The position numbers and the translations under genes were made by a program. Source: Jiangella endophytica (GTDB taxonomy: Bacteria; Actinomycetota; Actinomycetes; Jiangellales; Jiangellaceae). Taken from it: a stretch of 64,000 bases of DNA. Position 1 is the first letter of the stretch, and every line of letters begins with the position of its first letter. A model generated the notes under the pieces. The model saw only the letters and a program-made list of their open reading frames with translations, ran no database searches and was not told where the DNA came from. The stretch is taken from NCBI RefSeq assembly GCF_003427025.1, contig NZ_QVAI01000005.1:1-64000 (forward strand), read 5' to 3'. Shown here piece by piece: positions 24,044 to 32,364 of this stretch.

Positions 24044-26005
24044 GTGACCAATGACGCTCTCTCCAATCTGCTGCACGAGGACCGGAGCTTCCCCCCGTCC
24101 GAGGAGTTCGCCGCCCAGGCCAACGCCAAGGCCGACCTGTACGAGGAGGCGGCCGCGGACCGGCTGGCGTTCTGGGAGCGCCAGGCGCGCGAACTGCTGT
24201 CGTGGAACACCGAGTGGTCGCAGGTCCTCGACTGGACCAACCCGCCGTTCGCGAAGTGGTTCGTCGGCGGCACGCTCAACGTGGCCTACAACTGTGTCGA
24301 CCGCCATGTCGAGGCCGGCAACGGTGACCGCGTCGCCCTCTACTGGGAGGGCGAGCCGGGCGACAGCAGGACACTGACGTACGCCGACCTGCAGGCCGAG
24401 GTGTCCAAGGCCGCCAACGCCCTGACGGAGCTCGGCGTCGGCCACGGCGACCGCGTCGCCATCTACCTGCCGATGATCCCCGAGGCCGCCATCTCGATGC
24501 TGGCGTGTGCCCGCATCGGCGCCATCCACTCCGTCGTGTTCGGCGGGTTCTCGGCCGAGGCGCTGCGCAGCCGCATCGAGGACGCTCAGGCCAAGCTGGT
24601 CATCACCGCCGACGGCGGGTACCGGCGGGGCAAGCCGTCGGCGCTCAAGCCCGCCGTCGACGAGGCCGTCGCGAAGTCGCCGTCCATCGAGAAGGTGCTG
24701 GTCGTGCGCCGCACCGAGCAGGAGGTCGACTGGGACGACAGCCACGACGTGTGGTGGCACGAGCTCGTCGACCGCCAGTCCGACGAGCATGAGGCACAGC
24801 CCCATGACTCTGAGGACACGCTCTACATCCTCTACACGTCCGGCACCACGGGGAAGCCGAAGGGCATCAAGCACACGTCCGGCGGCTACCTGCTGCAGAC
24901 CGCGTACACGCACCGCAACGTCTTCGACCTCAAGCCCGAGTCCGACGTGTACTGGTGCACGGCCGACGTCGGCTGGGTCACCGGCCACAGCTACATCGTC
25001 TACGGGCCGCTGGCCAACGGCGCCACACAGGTGATGTACGAGGGCACGCCCGACTTCCCCGAGCCCGGCCGCTGGTGGGACATCGTCGAGAAGTACAAGG
25101 TCAGCATCCTGTACACGGCGCCGACGGCCATCCGCACGTTCATGAAGCAGGGCGAGGAGATCCCCGCACGCCGCGACCTCTCGTCGCTGCGCGTCCTGGG
25201 CAGCGTCGGCGAGCCGATCAACCCGGAGGCGTGGATCTGGTACCGCAGCGTCATCGGCGGCGACCGCACCCCCGTCGTCGACACGTGGTGGCAGACCGAG
25301 ACGGGCGCCATGATGATCAGCCCGCTGCCCGGCGTCACGGCCGCCAAGCCCGGTTCGGCGCAGACGCCGCTGCCGGGCATCGTGGCCGACGTCGTCGACG
25401 ACTCCGGCGCCGTGGTGCCCGACGGTCACGGCGGCTATCTCGTGCTCACCGAGCCGTGGCCGTCGATGCTGCGCACCATCTGGGGCGACGACGAGCGCTT
25501 CATCGACACCTACTGGTCGCGCTTCAAGGGCCGCTACTTCGCCGGCGACGGCGCCAAGAAGGACGACGACGGCGACATCTGGCTGCTCGGCCGGGTCGAC
25601 GACGTCATGAACGTGTCGGGCCACCGCATCTCGACGACGGAGGTCGAGTCGGCCCTCGTGTCGCACCCGAAGGTCGCCGAGTCCGCCGTCGTCGGCGCCT
25701 CCGACCCGACCACCGGCCAGGGCATCGTCGCGTTCGTCATCCTGCGTGCCAGCGCCGGCGACGGCGGCGCCGACGTCGTCCAGGAGCTGCGCAACCACGT
25801 GGCCAAGGAGATCGGCCCGATCGCCAAGCCGCGGCAGATCATGATCGTGGCGGAGCTGCCCAAGACGCGCTCCGGCAAGATCATGCGCCGCCTTCTTCGC
25901 GACGTCGCCGAGAACCGCGAGCTGGGCGACGTCCAGACGCTGGCCGACCCGACGGTGATGAACCTCATCAGCGAGGGCCTGACCACGGGCTCGTCCGAGG
26001 ACTGA
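24044..26005 (+). CDS. acs: acetyl-CoA synthetase (AMP-forming)
   Basis: 653 aa, GTG 24044 after GAGGAGCAGACGAAC. Full-length Acs of the ANL family: the P-loop [14 protein letters not shown], the A5 motif DTWWQTETG, the hinge [20 protein letters not shown], and the C-terminal [11 protein letters not shown], in which K612 adenylates acetate and is the usual site of reversible acetylation. It converts acetate, ATP and CoA to acetyl-CoA in two steps. Gene context (two acetate-type symporters upstream) fits. The strong bidirectional terminator at 26027 ends the operon. The N-terminal half conserves the CoA-binding arginine-rich [10 protein letters not shown] loop. Confidence 0.95.
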   Translation: MTNDALSNLLHEDRSFPPSEEFAAQANAKADLYEEAAADRLAFWERQARELLSWNTEWSQVLDWTNPPFAKWFVGGTLNVAYNCVDRHVEAGNGDRVALYWEGEPGDSRTLTYADLQAEVSKAANALTELGVGHGDRVAIYLPMIPEAAISMLACARIGAIHSVVFGGFSAEALRSRIEDAQAKLVITADGGYRRGKPSALKPAVDEAVAKSPSIEKVLVVRRTEQEVDWDDSHDVWWHELVDRQSDEHEAQPHDSEDTLYILYTSGTTGKPKGIKHTSGGYLLQTAYTHRNVFDLKPESDVYWCTADVGWVTGHSYIVYGPLANGATQVMYEGTPDFPEPGRWWDIVEKYKVSILYTAPTAIRTFMKQGEEIPARRDLSSLRVLGSVGEPINPEAWIWYRSVIGGDRTPVVDTWWQTETGAMMISPLPGVTAAKPGSAQTPLPGIVADVVDDSGAVVPDGHGGYLVLTEPWPSMLRTIWGDDERFIDTYWSRFKGRYFAGDGAKKDDDGDIWLLGRVDDVMNVSGHRISTTEVESALVSHPKVAESAVVGASDPTTGQGIVAFVILRASAGDGGADVVQELRNHVAKEIGPIAKPRQIMIVAELPKTRSGKIMRRLLRDVAENRELGDVQTLADPTVMNLISEGLTTGSSED

Positions 26006-26026
26006 TCCGCGCACCGAGCAGCACGC

Positions 26027-26059
26027 ACGGGCGGGGAGACGCATCGTCTCCCCGCCCGT
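26027..26059. terminator. bidirectional terminator between acs and fic
   Basis: Perfect 14-bp GC-rich stem (26027-26040 with 26046-26059) and a 5-nt loop GCATC, located between convergent genes only 57 bp apart. It would stop transcription from both sides. Confidence 0.85.
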
Positions 26060-26062
26060 TGC

Positions 26063-27244
26063 TCATGGCCGGCGCTGGATCGCGGCGAGCACCTCCATCG
26101 CCACGTAGCGCCGCGGGTGCCCGCTGCCGTACGGCGCGAGGATCTCCAGGTCCACCAGGCGTTCGACGGCGTTGCTGGCCGTCTGGTAGCCCCGCCCGAC
26201 CAGCGACGCCACCTCCGTGATCGTGGTGATCGGCCTGGCGATCAGTGATCGTGCGATGTCCTCGGCGACCCCGCGCACCTTCGCGAGCCGCAGCCGTTTC
26301 CGGTGCGATTCCTGCAGGTCGAGCAGCTCCCTGACGATCGAGGAGGTCTCCTCGGCGGAGTCCTCGAGGCCCTGTGCGAAGAACTGCACCCACCGGCTCC
26401 AGTCACCGGTCGCGCTCAGGTCGGCAAGGTGGTCCTGGTAGTCACGCCGCCGAGCCTCGAACCACGGCGACACACTCAGCAGGGCATCGCCGATGCTTCC
26501 GTCCTGGATCAGCCCCAGGACGATCAGCAGCCGGCCTACGCGCCCGTTGCCGTCGTTGAACGGGTGGAGGGTCTCGAACTGGTAGTGCGCCATGGCGGCC
26601 GCGACCACGGGGTCCCGGCCGGCCCGTGGTGTGTCGTTGATCCAGTCGACCAGATCCCTGGTCGACGACTCCAGTGCGAGACCGGGCGGAGGCGGGACGA
26701 AGCGCGCCGCGGTGAGCGCGGTGGCCGTGCTCCCGCCGATGGCGACCTGGACGGTCCGGATGCGCCCGGCGTCTCTGGTCTCGGCCGCCGTGCCGCGGAC
26801 GAGACCGCGCTGCAGCTCCAGCAGCAGAGCCATGCTGAGCCGGCGGCCGTCGGCCAGCGCGGCGAAGGCGAGTTCCGCGATCTGAACGTAGTTCAGCACC
26901 TCCGTCAGCTCCGCCGTCCGCTGGTCGCCGATGTCGGCCTCGAGGACGTCGGCCAGCGGGGCATAGGTTCCTTCGAGCGCTGACGTGCTCTGCGCCTCCC
27001 GTCGCAGCGTCGGCCGGCGCAGCAGGGTCGGCTCCGGGACCTGGCGCCCGGCCTGGTCGAGGGCGCCCAACGCATGGTTCGCCGCACTCACCGCCCGCCA
27101 CGCCGCGTTGTCGAGCGCCGGCTCGTCACCCAGCGGCTGGGGCATGAAGGCGACGTGGTCATACGCTTTGCCCGTGCGACCGCCGGTGCCACGAATCGGG
27201 ACAAGCGACCCGATCGGACTCTTGCCGAACCGATTGCGATCCAT
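26063..27244 (-). CDS. Fic-family AMP-transferase with N-terminal inhibitory helix and C-terminal winged helix
   Basis: 393 aa, ATG 27244. The Fic motif HPFNDGNGRVGR is complete (H227 to R235 and beyond), so the enzyme should transfer AMP (or another nucleotide moiety) to a hydroxyl of a target protein. The inhibitory motif TSALEG (T87-E91) lies N-terminal to the Fic core, making it a class II Fic whose Glu blocks ATP until relieved. A C-terminal winged helix (about 320-390, ITTITEVASLVGRGYQTASN) probably binds DNA. The promoter contains four AACTNGAAT-type half-sites, suggesting autoregulation. The flanks are AT-richer than the window, hinting at transfer. Confidence 0.92.
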   Translation of the reverse strand: MDRNRFGKSPIGSLVPIRGTGGRTGKAYDHVAFMPQPLGDEPALDNAAWRAVSAANHALGALDQAGRQVPEPTLLRRPTLRREAQSTSALEGTYAPLADVLEADIGDQRTAELTEVLNYVQIAELAFAALADGRRLSMALLLELQRGLVRGTAAETRDAGRIRTVQVAIGGSTATALTAARFVPPPPGLALESSTRDLVDWINDTPRAGRDPVVAAAMAHYQFETLHPFNDGNGRVGRLLIVLGLIQDGSIGDALLSVSPWFEARRRDYQDHLADLSATGDWSRWVQFFAQGLEDSAEETSSIVRELLDLQESHRKRLRLAKVRGVAEDIARSLIARPITTITEVASLVGRGYQTASNAVERLVDLEILAPYGSGHPRRYVAMEVLAAIQRRP

Positions 27245-27254
27245 CTCGCCCTCG

Positions 27255-27327
27255 CAAACTGGAATCTAGATGAGTAGTATTCAAGTTTGCTGCCGGAAAC
27301 TAGAATACAGCGACGGGAGATTCCAGT
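27255..27327. promoter_or_regulatory. cluster of four AACTNGAAT half-sites upstream of fic
   Basis: CAAACTGGAA (27255-27264) faces TTCAAGTTTG (27280-27289) as a near-perfect dyad. ACTGGAATCT (27258-27267) is perfectly repeated inverted as AGATTCCAGT (27318-27327). AACTAGAAT (27298-27306) is a further direct copy. This is the most AT-rich stretch of the neighbourhood and fills the whole gap between fic and the WYL regulator. Likely operator for the winged helix of the Fic protein. Confidence 0.6.
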
Positions 27328-27336
27328 TCTCCTGAA

Positions 27337-28302
27337 CTACGCGTTCCGGGCGGCCACCTCGAGCGCGACGGAGCGCAGGGTGGCGCGCAGAGACACGGGC
27401 TCCAGCACCTCGACGCCGTTCATCAGGGTGAACAGCTGGGACGCGGCGACGTCTTCGGCTTCGGTCCACAGCTCGACCTCGGACCAGCCGTCGTCGCCGG
27501 GGGCGGAGGCGGTCTCGCGGGCCTGCGCGGCCGCCAGCGCGCCGACGGCCGTGTGCAGCCGCCGCACTGCCGACGCGGACAGCCGGATACGGCACCGGTA
27601 GCACAGCAGCGACCGGTCGAACTCCGCCGACGACGCGGCCCACCACTCGGCGAGGTCGAAGTCGTCGGGCCGCCAGCCGGCCTCGGACAGCACCGTGGCG
27701 GCGTCGATGCGGCCGACCTTGTACGTGCGCACCTGCTGGCGGTGCGCCGCCACGAGATACCAGGTACCGGCCTTGAGCACCAGACCGAGCGGGTCGAGCA
27801 GCCGCGACACCGTCCGGTCCGACCGCCGGTAGGAGACATCGAGGCGCCGGCCGGACCACACCGCGTCGGACACCGTCGCGAGCGCGTCCGGGGGCGCCGC
27901 GTCGTCGAACCAGCCGGGAGCGTCGACGTGGAAGCGCTCGCGCAGGCGGGCGGCCCGGCCGCGGAGCTCCGGCGGCAGCATCGCGATGACCTTCGTCTGC
28001 GCCGCGACGAGGACGGTGCCCAGTCCGAGGTCGGCGACCGCGCTCGGCACGCCGCCGAAGAACAGCGCGGCCGCTTCGTCGCCGGTCAGTCCGTCGAGCT
28101 TCGTGCGCCAGCCCTCGACCAGCCGGATGCCTCCGCCCGGGCCCGACTCGGTCCACAGCGGCACACCGGAGGCCTGCAACGCCGCGATGTCGCGATAGAC
28201 GGTGCGGACGGACACCTCGAGCTCGGCGGCCACCTCGGCAGCCGTCATCGCCCGCCGCTGCTGGATCAGCAGCATCATCGCCATCAACCGGCTGGCTCTC
28301 AC
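27337..28302 (-). CDS. YafY/WYL-domain transcriptional regulator
   Basis: 321 aa, GTG 28302 (MRASRLMAMMLLIQQRRAMT), the usual start of this family. The N-terminal HTH_11 (AAELEVSVRTVYRDIAALQA) is followed by a WYL domain; the diagnostic triplet reads WYL in LKAGTWYLVAAHR, and a WCX-like C-terminus follows. WYL domains bind ligands such as nucleic acid or small metabolites. It is divergent from the PPOX gene at 28358 with the dyad CTGACA-N5-TGTCAG in between, its probable operator. The downstream fic gene is on the same strand but separated by its own operator cluster. Confidence 0.9.
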   Translation of the reverse strand: MRASRLMAMMLLIQQRRAMTAAEVAAELEVSVRTVYRDIAALQASGVPLWTESGPGGGIRLVEGWRTKLDGLTGDEAAALFFGGVPSAVADLGLGTVLVAAQTKVIAMLPPELRGRAARLRERFHVDAPGWFDDAAPPDALATVSDAVWSGRRLDVSYRRSDRTVSRLLDPLGLVLKAGTWYLVAAHRQQVRTYKVGRIDAATVLSEAGWRPDDFDLAEWWAASSAEFDRSLLCYRCRIRLSASAVRRLHTAVGALAAAQARETASAPGDDGWSEVELWTEAEDVAASQLFTLMNGVEVLEPVSLRATLRSVALEVAARNA

Positions 28303-28325
28303 GAGACCGAACCTATGCCAAGTCC

Positions 28326-28342
28326 CTGACAGCGGATGTCAG
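28326..28342. promoter_or_regulatory. operator dyad of the WYL regulator
   Basis: CTGACA-N5-TGTCAG, perfect 6-bp arms, lies between the divergent WYL regulator and PPOX genes, close to both starts. Similar TGACA/TGTCA dyads are, as I recall, frequent next to YafY-like regulators. Confidence 0.6.
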
Positions 28343-28357
28343 CGATCGACCCGCAGC

Positions 28358-28843
28358 ATGGATGACATGGCGACATGGAAGCAGTTCGACGACGAAGCAC
28401 CGGAGCTGGCGAAGGTCGTGCGCGCCCAGCTCACGGCCACGAAGCACCACGTCCTCGCGACCCTGCGCGCGGACGGCTCACCGCGGGTCAGCGGCACCGA
28501 GGTCGACTTCGACGGCGACCACCTCACGCTGGGTTCGATGCCCGAGGCGCGCAAGGCGCACGACCTGCAGCGCGATTCGCGCTACGCGCTGCACAACAAT
28601 CCCGGCGACGGATCGATGACGGTGGCCGACATCAAGATCTCCGGGCGCGCGGCCGAGGTCACCGGGCCCGAGTTCGAGGCGTACCAGACCGCCCACGCCG
28701 CCGGGCTTCCGCCCGGGCCGTTCCACCTGTTCCGGCTCGGCATCGACGACGTCGTTCTGGCGGGTCTGAACGACACCCGCACCGGCATGGAGATCACGCT
28801 CTGGCGACCAGGTCAGCCGGTGCGGACGTTCGCCCGCGCCTAG
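28358..28843 (+). CDS. pyridoxamine 5'-phosphate oxidase-like (PPOX, flavin/F420-type) protein
   Basis: 161 aa, ATG 28358 (a second ATG at 28367 is possible). Split beta-barrel fold: HHVLATLRADGSPRVSGTEV, LGSMPEARKAHDLQRD, and DIKISGRAAEV. The (K)AHDLQRD segment is typical for the FMN/F420-binding PPOX proteins of Actinobacteria. Likely a small oxidoreductase acting on an unknown substrate with FMN or F420, or a flavin/heme-binding protein. Divergent from a WYL regulator that probably controls it. No further genes in the transcription unit. Confidence 0.82.
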   Translation: MDDMATWKQFDDEAPELAKVVRAQLTATKHHVLATLRADGSPRVSGTEVDFDGDHLTLGSMPEARKAHDLQRDSRYALHNNPGDGSMTVADIKISGRAAEVTGPEFEAYQTAHAAGLPPGPFHLFRLGIDDVVLAGLNDTRTGMEITLWRPGQPVRTFARA

Positions 28844-28867
28844 GAGTGCCGCGGACCCGATAGAATG

Positions 28868-28937
28868 GCCGCTGGTGTGCCGGGAAGTCTGGTCGGCGTG
28901 ACGTCGTCGCGTCCCCGACCAGAAGAGGTGAAGTTCC
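28868..28937 (+). promoter_or_regulatory. structured 5' leader of nhaA, candidate riboswitch
   Basis: A good -10 box TAGAAT (28861-28866) gives a leader starting near 28873. It contains TGTGCCGGGAAGTCTGG, then a perfect 8-bp stem CTGGTCGG/CCGACCAG (28889-28896 with 28915-28922), directly followed by the Shine-Dalgarno AGAGG and GTG 28938. The stem could gate the ribosome site. From memory this GTGCCGGGAAGTCTGG string recurs before actinobacterial antiporter genes, which suggests a cation- or pH-responsive element; class not assigned. Confidence 0.5.
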
Positions 28938-30221
28938 GTGCCCCGCCGCCTGTTCGCCCGTTCCACCTGGCCCGAAGCCCAGTACGTCGCGTCCGTCCTG
29001 CGCAGCGAGACCACCGGCGGGTTCCTCATGCTGGTGGCGGCGGCCACGGCGCTCGTCTGGGCGAACGTCGGCGCCGATTCCTACGAGGCGCTGCGGACCA
29101 CGACCATCGGACCGGCGTCGCTGCACCTCGACCTCGACCTCGCGACCTGGGCCGCCGACGGCTTGCTGGCGATCTTCTTCCTGGTCGCCGGGCTGGAGCT
29201 GAAGCGCGAGCTGGTCGTCGGCAGCCTGCGCCGGCCGGCCGAGGCGGCGCTGCCGATCATCGCGGCGGTCTGCGGCATGGCCGGCCCGGTCATCGTTTAC
29301 GTCGTCGTCAACGGCATCGGCGGCGGCCCGATGACGGGCTGGGCGGTGCCGACCGCCACCGACATCGCCTTCGCGCTGGCCGTGCTGGCCGTCATCGGCT
29401 CGCAACTGCCGTCGGCGCTGCGCGCGTTCCTGCTGACGCTCGCCGTGGTCGACGACCTGCTGGCCATCCTGCTGATCGCGATCTTCTTCACCACCGACGT
29501 GCGCATCTGGCCGCTGCTCGGTGCCGCCGCCATCCTCGTCGCGTACGACCTCATGCAGCGCCGCGGCATCAGCGCCTGGTGGCTCTACGTGCCGATGGGG
29601 GTGGTGGCGTGGGCGCTCATGCACGAGAGCGGCGTGCATGCCACGGTCGTCGGCGTCGCGTTCGGGCTGCTCACGCGCGCGCACCGCAAGGACGGCGAGC
29701 AGCAGGCGCCGGCCGAGCGCGTCGAGCACCGGGTCCGGCCGTTCTCCGCCGTGCTCTGCGTGCCGGTCTTCGCGTTGTTCGCCGCCGGCGTCACCATCTC
29801 GCCCGACTCGCTGAGCGAGGTGTTCACGCAGCCGGTGGCGCTCGGCGTCACGCTCGGGCTGGTGGTCGGCAAGGCCGTCGGCATCTTCGGCGGCACGTAC
29901 CTCACTGCGCGATTCACCCGGGCCGAGCTGAGCAGCGACCTGACCTGGAGCGACGTGTTCGGCCTGGCGACCATCGCGGGCATCGGCTTCACCGTCTCGC
30001 TGCTCATCGGCGAGCTGGCCTTCCGCGACGACCCGCACCACGCGGAGCTGGTGAAGACGGCCGTCCTGGTCGGCTCGGTGCTGGCGGCGCTGCTGGCCAC
30101 GATCGTGCTCGGCCGGCGCAACGTCATCTACAAGCGGCTGGCCGCCGAGGAGACCCGCGACGACGATCACGACGGCATCCCGGACGTGTACCAGGCCGAG
30201 GAGCCGGGCACTCGGCCGTGA
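28938..30221 (+). CDS. nhaA: Na+/H+ antiporter NhaA
   Basis: 427 aa, GTG 28938. NhaA fold with about 12 helices: FFLVAGLELKREL, the TM4 segment PTATDIAFALAVLA, and the TM5 Asp pair in LAVVDDLLAI that binds Na+ and protons. It exchanges cytoplasmic Na+ (or Li+) for external H+ for salt and alkaline-pH tolerance. A C-terminal cytoplasmic extension carries DDDHDGIPDVYQ, an Asp-rich loop like thrombospondin type 3 or EF-hand Ca2+ sites, followed by acidic residues; this is not part of E. coli NhaA. A structured leader precedes the gene. Confidence 0.93.
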   Translation: MPRRLFARSTWPEAQYVASVLRSETTGGFLMLVAAATALVWANVGADSYEALRTTTIGPASLHLDLDLATWAADGLLAIFFLVAGLELKRELVVGSLRRPAEAALPIIAAVCGMAGPVIVYVVVNGIGGGPMTGWAVPTATDIAFALAVLAVIGSQLPSALRAFLLTLAVVDDLLAILLIAIFFTTDVRIWPLLGAAAILVAYDLMQRRGISAWWLYVPMGVVAWALMHESGVHATVVGVAFGLLTRAHRKDGEQQAPAERVEHRVRPFSAVLCVPVFALFAAGVTISPDSLSEVFTQPVALGVTLGLVVGKAVGIFGGTYLTARFTRAELSSDLTWSDVFGLATIAGIGFTVSLLIGELAFRDDPHHAELVKTAVLVGSVLAALLATIVLGRRNVIYKRLAAEETRDDDHDGIPDVYQAEEPGTRP

Positions 30222-30343
30222 CCCGTCGGCCCGTCTACGCGACCAGGGGTGTCGACCTGCTCTAGAGTCGAACACGAGGCCACGCCGGCAACTCGCCGCC
30301 GCGGCCGACGTGACTCGCGACTACTGCGACGAGGGGGTTCCTG

Positions 30344-30757
30344 ATGGCCGCGCGGGCAACCACCGAGGCCGACGGCTCGGCCTCCATCGGCCAGCTCGTG
30401 GCCTCGATCAAGGACGACCTCACCGGGCTGGTCCGGGACGAGATCGAGCTGGCGAAGGCCGAGCTGAGGGAGGACGCCAAGGAGGCCGGCCTCGGCGGCG
30501 CCATGATCGCGGCCGCCGCGCTCCTCGGCCTGGTCGCGTTCGTCCTCGGCTCCATCGCGCTCGTGTACGGCGTCCACGCTCTCGGACTGACCCTCGGGTG
30601 GTCCTTCCTCGTGGTCGCCGGCGCCTATGTGCTCGTCGCACTCCTCCTGCTGCTGGCGGCCCGGAGCCGGTTCGGCAGGATCTCCAAGGCCGAGCGGACG
30701 AAGACCACCGCTCGCGAGGCCGCCCGCGCTCTGAAGAGGTCCAGCAACAGCACGTGA
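30344..30757 (+). CDS. phage-holin-superfamily (Holin_3_6 / DUF1469) membrane protein
   Basis: 137 aa, ATG 30344 after GAGGGGGTTCCTG. An amphipathic N-terminal helix (LVRDEIELAKAELREDAKEA) precedes two long TM helices (about 48-75 and 83-107). This is the actinobacterial Holin_3_6-like family, usually chromosomal housekeeping rather than phage. The stop overlaps the start of the hydrolase gene (GTGA). Function unknown; found near the acs-marP block in many Actinobacteria. Confidence 0.85.
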   Translation: MAARATTEADGSASIGQLVASIKDDLTGLVRDEIELAKAELREDAKEAGLGGAMIAAAALLGLVAFVLGSIALVYGVHALGLTLGWSFLVVAGAYVLVALLLLLAARSRFGRISKAERTKTTAREAARALKRSSNST

Positions 30758-31683
30758 TCACCAACGACGCACATCGCCAGACGGTCGAGATCCCCGGCCC
30801 CTGGACACACCGGACCGTCGCCGCCAACGGGGCGCAGTTCCATGCGGCGGAGATGGGGCAAGGACCACTCGTCCTGCTCCTGCACGGCTTCCCGGAGTTC
30901 TGGTGGGCCTGGCGGTACCAGCTGCCCGCGCTGGCCGCGGCCGGCTGGCGCGCCGTCGCGATCGACCTGCGCGGCGCGGGCGGCAGCGACAAGACCCCAC
31001 GCGGGTACGACGCGTTCACGTTCGCCGCCGACATCACGGGCGCGATCCGGTCGCTCGGCGAGCGCCGCGCGGTGCTCGTCGGGCACGGCTGGGGCGCCTA
31101 CGGCGCGTGGACGGCGGCGGCGATGCGCCCGGCGCACGTCGACGCGCTCGCCGTCCTGTCCATGCCGCATCCGCTGATCCTGCGCCGGCACCTGCTGAAG
31201 GGCCGGTTCCGGCACAGCGGGTCGCTGGCCTGGGTGCAGACGCCGATGGCGCCGGAGCGGCGGCTCATCGCCGACGACGGCGCTCACGTCGAGACGCTGC
31301 TGCGGCGCTGGTCGGCGCCGGGCTCGGCGTTCCCCGACGACGAAGCGTCGCGCCACTACCGCGCCGCCATGCAGTTGTGGCCGGCGCCGCACTGCGCGCT
31401 GGAGTACCAGCGCTGGCTGTTCCGCTCCCTGTTCCGCGGCGACGGCCGCCGGTTCGCCAAACGCATCCAGGACCCGCTCACCATGCCGGTGCTGCAGGTG
31501 CATGGCGTCCAGGACTCCAATTTCGACATCGAGCTGGCGGCGGCGTCGCGGGAGATGGTGGCCGGCGAGTACCACTGGCTGTCGCTGGAGTCGGCCGGCC
31601 ACTTCCCGCACGAGGAGACGCCCGGCGCCGTCACCGACGCGCTGCTGGACTGGCTGGTCAAGCAGCGCGCCCAGCACGACTGA
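30754..31683 (+). CDS. EphE-like alpha/beta hydrolase lacking the nucleophile
   Basis: 309 aa, GTG 30754. Epoxide-hydrolase-like alpha/beta fold: oxyanion region LLHGFPEFWWAWRYQ, strand and loop AIDLRGAGGSD, and C-terminal His region SAGHFPHEE. The nucleophile elbow reads GHGWG where epoxide hydrolases have GHDWG, so the catalytic Asp is replaced by Gly. M. tuberculosis EphE, at the same place next to marP, is from memory also atypical there. It may be a non-catalytic binding protein or use another mechanism. Translationally coupled to the holin-like gene. Confidence 0.85.
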   Translation: MITNDAHRQTVEIPGPWTHRTVAANGAQFHAAEMGQGPLVLLLHGFPEFWWAWRYQLPALAAAGWRAVAIDLRGAGGSDKTPRGYDAFTFAADITGAIRSLGERRAVLVGHGWGAYGAWTAAAMRPAHVDALAVLSMPHPLILRRHLLKGRFRHSGSLAWVQTPMAPERRLIADDGAHVETLLRRWSAPGSAFPDDEASRHYRAAMQLWPAPHCALEYQRWLFRSLFRGDGRRFAKRIQDPLTMPVLQVHGVQDSNFDIELAAASREMVAGEYHWLSLESAGHFPHEETPGAVTDALLDWLVKQRAQHD

Positions 31684-31807
31684 CGCTACGATCGGTCACG
31701 TTCGTGTCTCTTCGAGGATCCGTGAGGGAGTGGCGTTGATGTCGGCGCGACAGGCCGCGGCCTGACTTCGTCCTGACCTCAGTCACCCGAGCACGAACGG
31801 ATCTCCT

Positions 31808-32344
31808 ATGCACTCGCACTGGATCACGCGCGCCGAGACCGGCGCCGACGTCGCCGCCATCCGCGCCGTCACCATCGCGGCCTTCGACCGGCCGGACGAG
31901 GCCGACCTCATCGACGCGCTCCGCGCCGACGCCGCCTGGATCGACGGCCTGTCGATCGTCGCGGCCGGCCCTGACGGCGCCGTCGTCGGGCACGCACTGC
32001 TGACCCGCTGCCACATCGGCGACACCCCGGCGCTGTGCCTCGGGCCCTGCTCCGTGCGGCCCGGGCAGCAGAGGTCCGGCGCCGGCTCGGCCGCCATCAG
32101 GGCCGCGCTGCGGGCTGCCCGCGACCACGGTGAACGTGTCGTCACGGTCCTCGGGCACCCGGAGTACTACCCGCGGTTCGGCTTCGGCCGCGCGTCCGAG
32201 CACGACATCGGGACGACGCTGTCCGTACCGGACGAGGCGCTGATGGCGCTCACGCTGGATGCCGCGTACCCGCTGCCGTCCGGGACCATCCGCTACGCCG
32301 CGCCGTTCGGCGTCTCAGGTGGGTCTCCCGAGTCTCGGCCGTAG
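31808..32344 (+). CDS. GNAT N-acetyltransferase (YhbS-like)
   Basis: 178 aa, ATG 31808. GNAT signatures: VGHALLTRCHIGD, then LCLGPCSVRPGQQRSGAGSA (the acetyl-CoA pyrophosphate loop, Q/RxxGxG/A type), then VVTVLGHPEYYPRFGFGRAS, the usual YhbS ending. It transfers acetyl from acetyl-CoA to an unknown amine. It stands alone; 124 bp upstream include a possible 8-codon open frame at 31739-31765. The convergent marP gene ends 20 bp downstream. Confidence 0.88.
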   Translation: MHSHWITRAETGADVAAIRAVTIAAFDRPDEADLIDALRADAAWIDGLSIVAAGPDGAVVGHALLTRCHIGDTPALCLGPCSVRPGQQRSGAGSAAIRAALRAARDHGERVVTVLGHPEYYPRFGFGRASEHDIGTTLSVPDEALMALTLDAAYPLPSGTIRYAAPFGVSGGSPESRP

Positions 32345-32364
32345 CGACAGGGCGGCCGGCGTGG

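Noticed and set aside
30344-30757. Prophage, because of the holin-like family name
   Set aside because: No other phage gene nearby, and this protein family is a normal chromosomal member of the acs-marP region.
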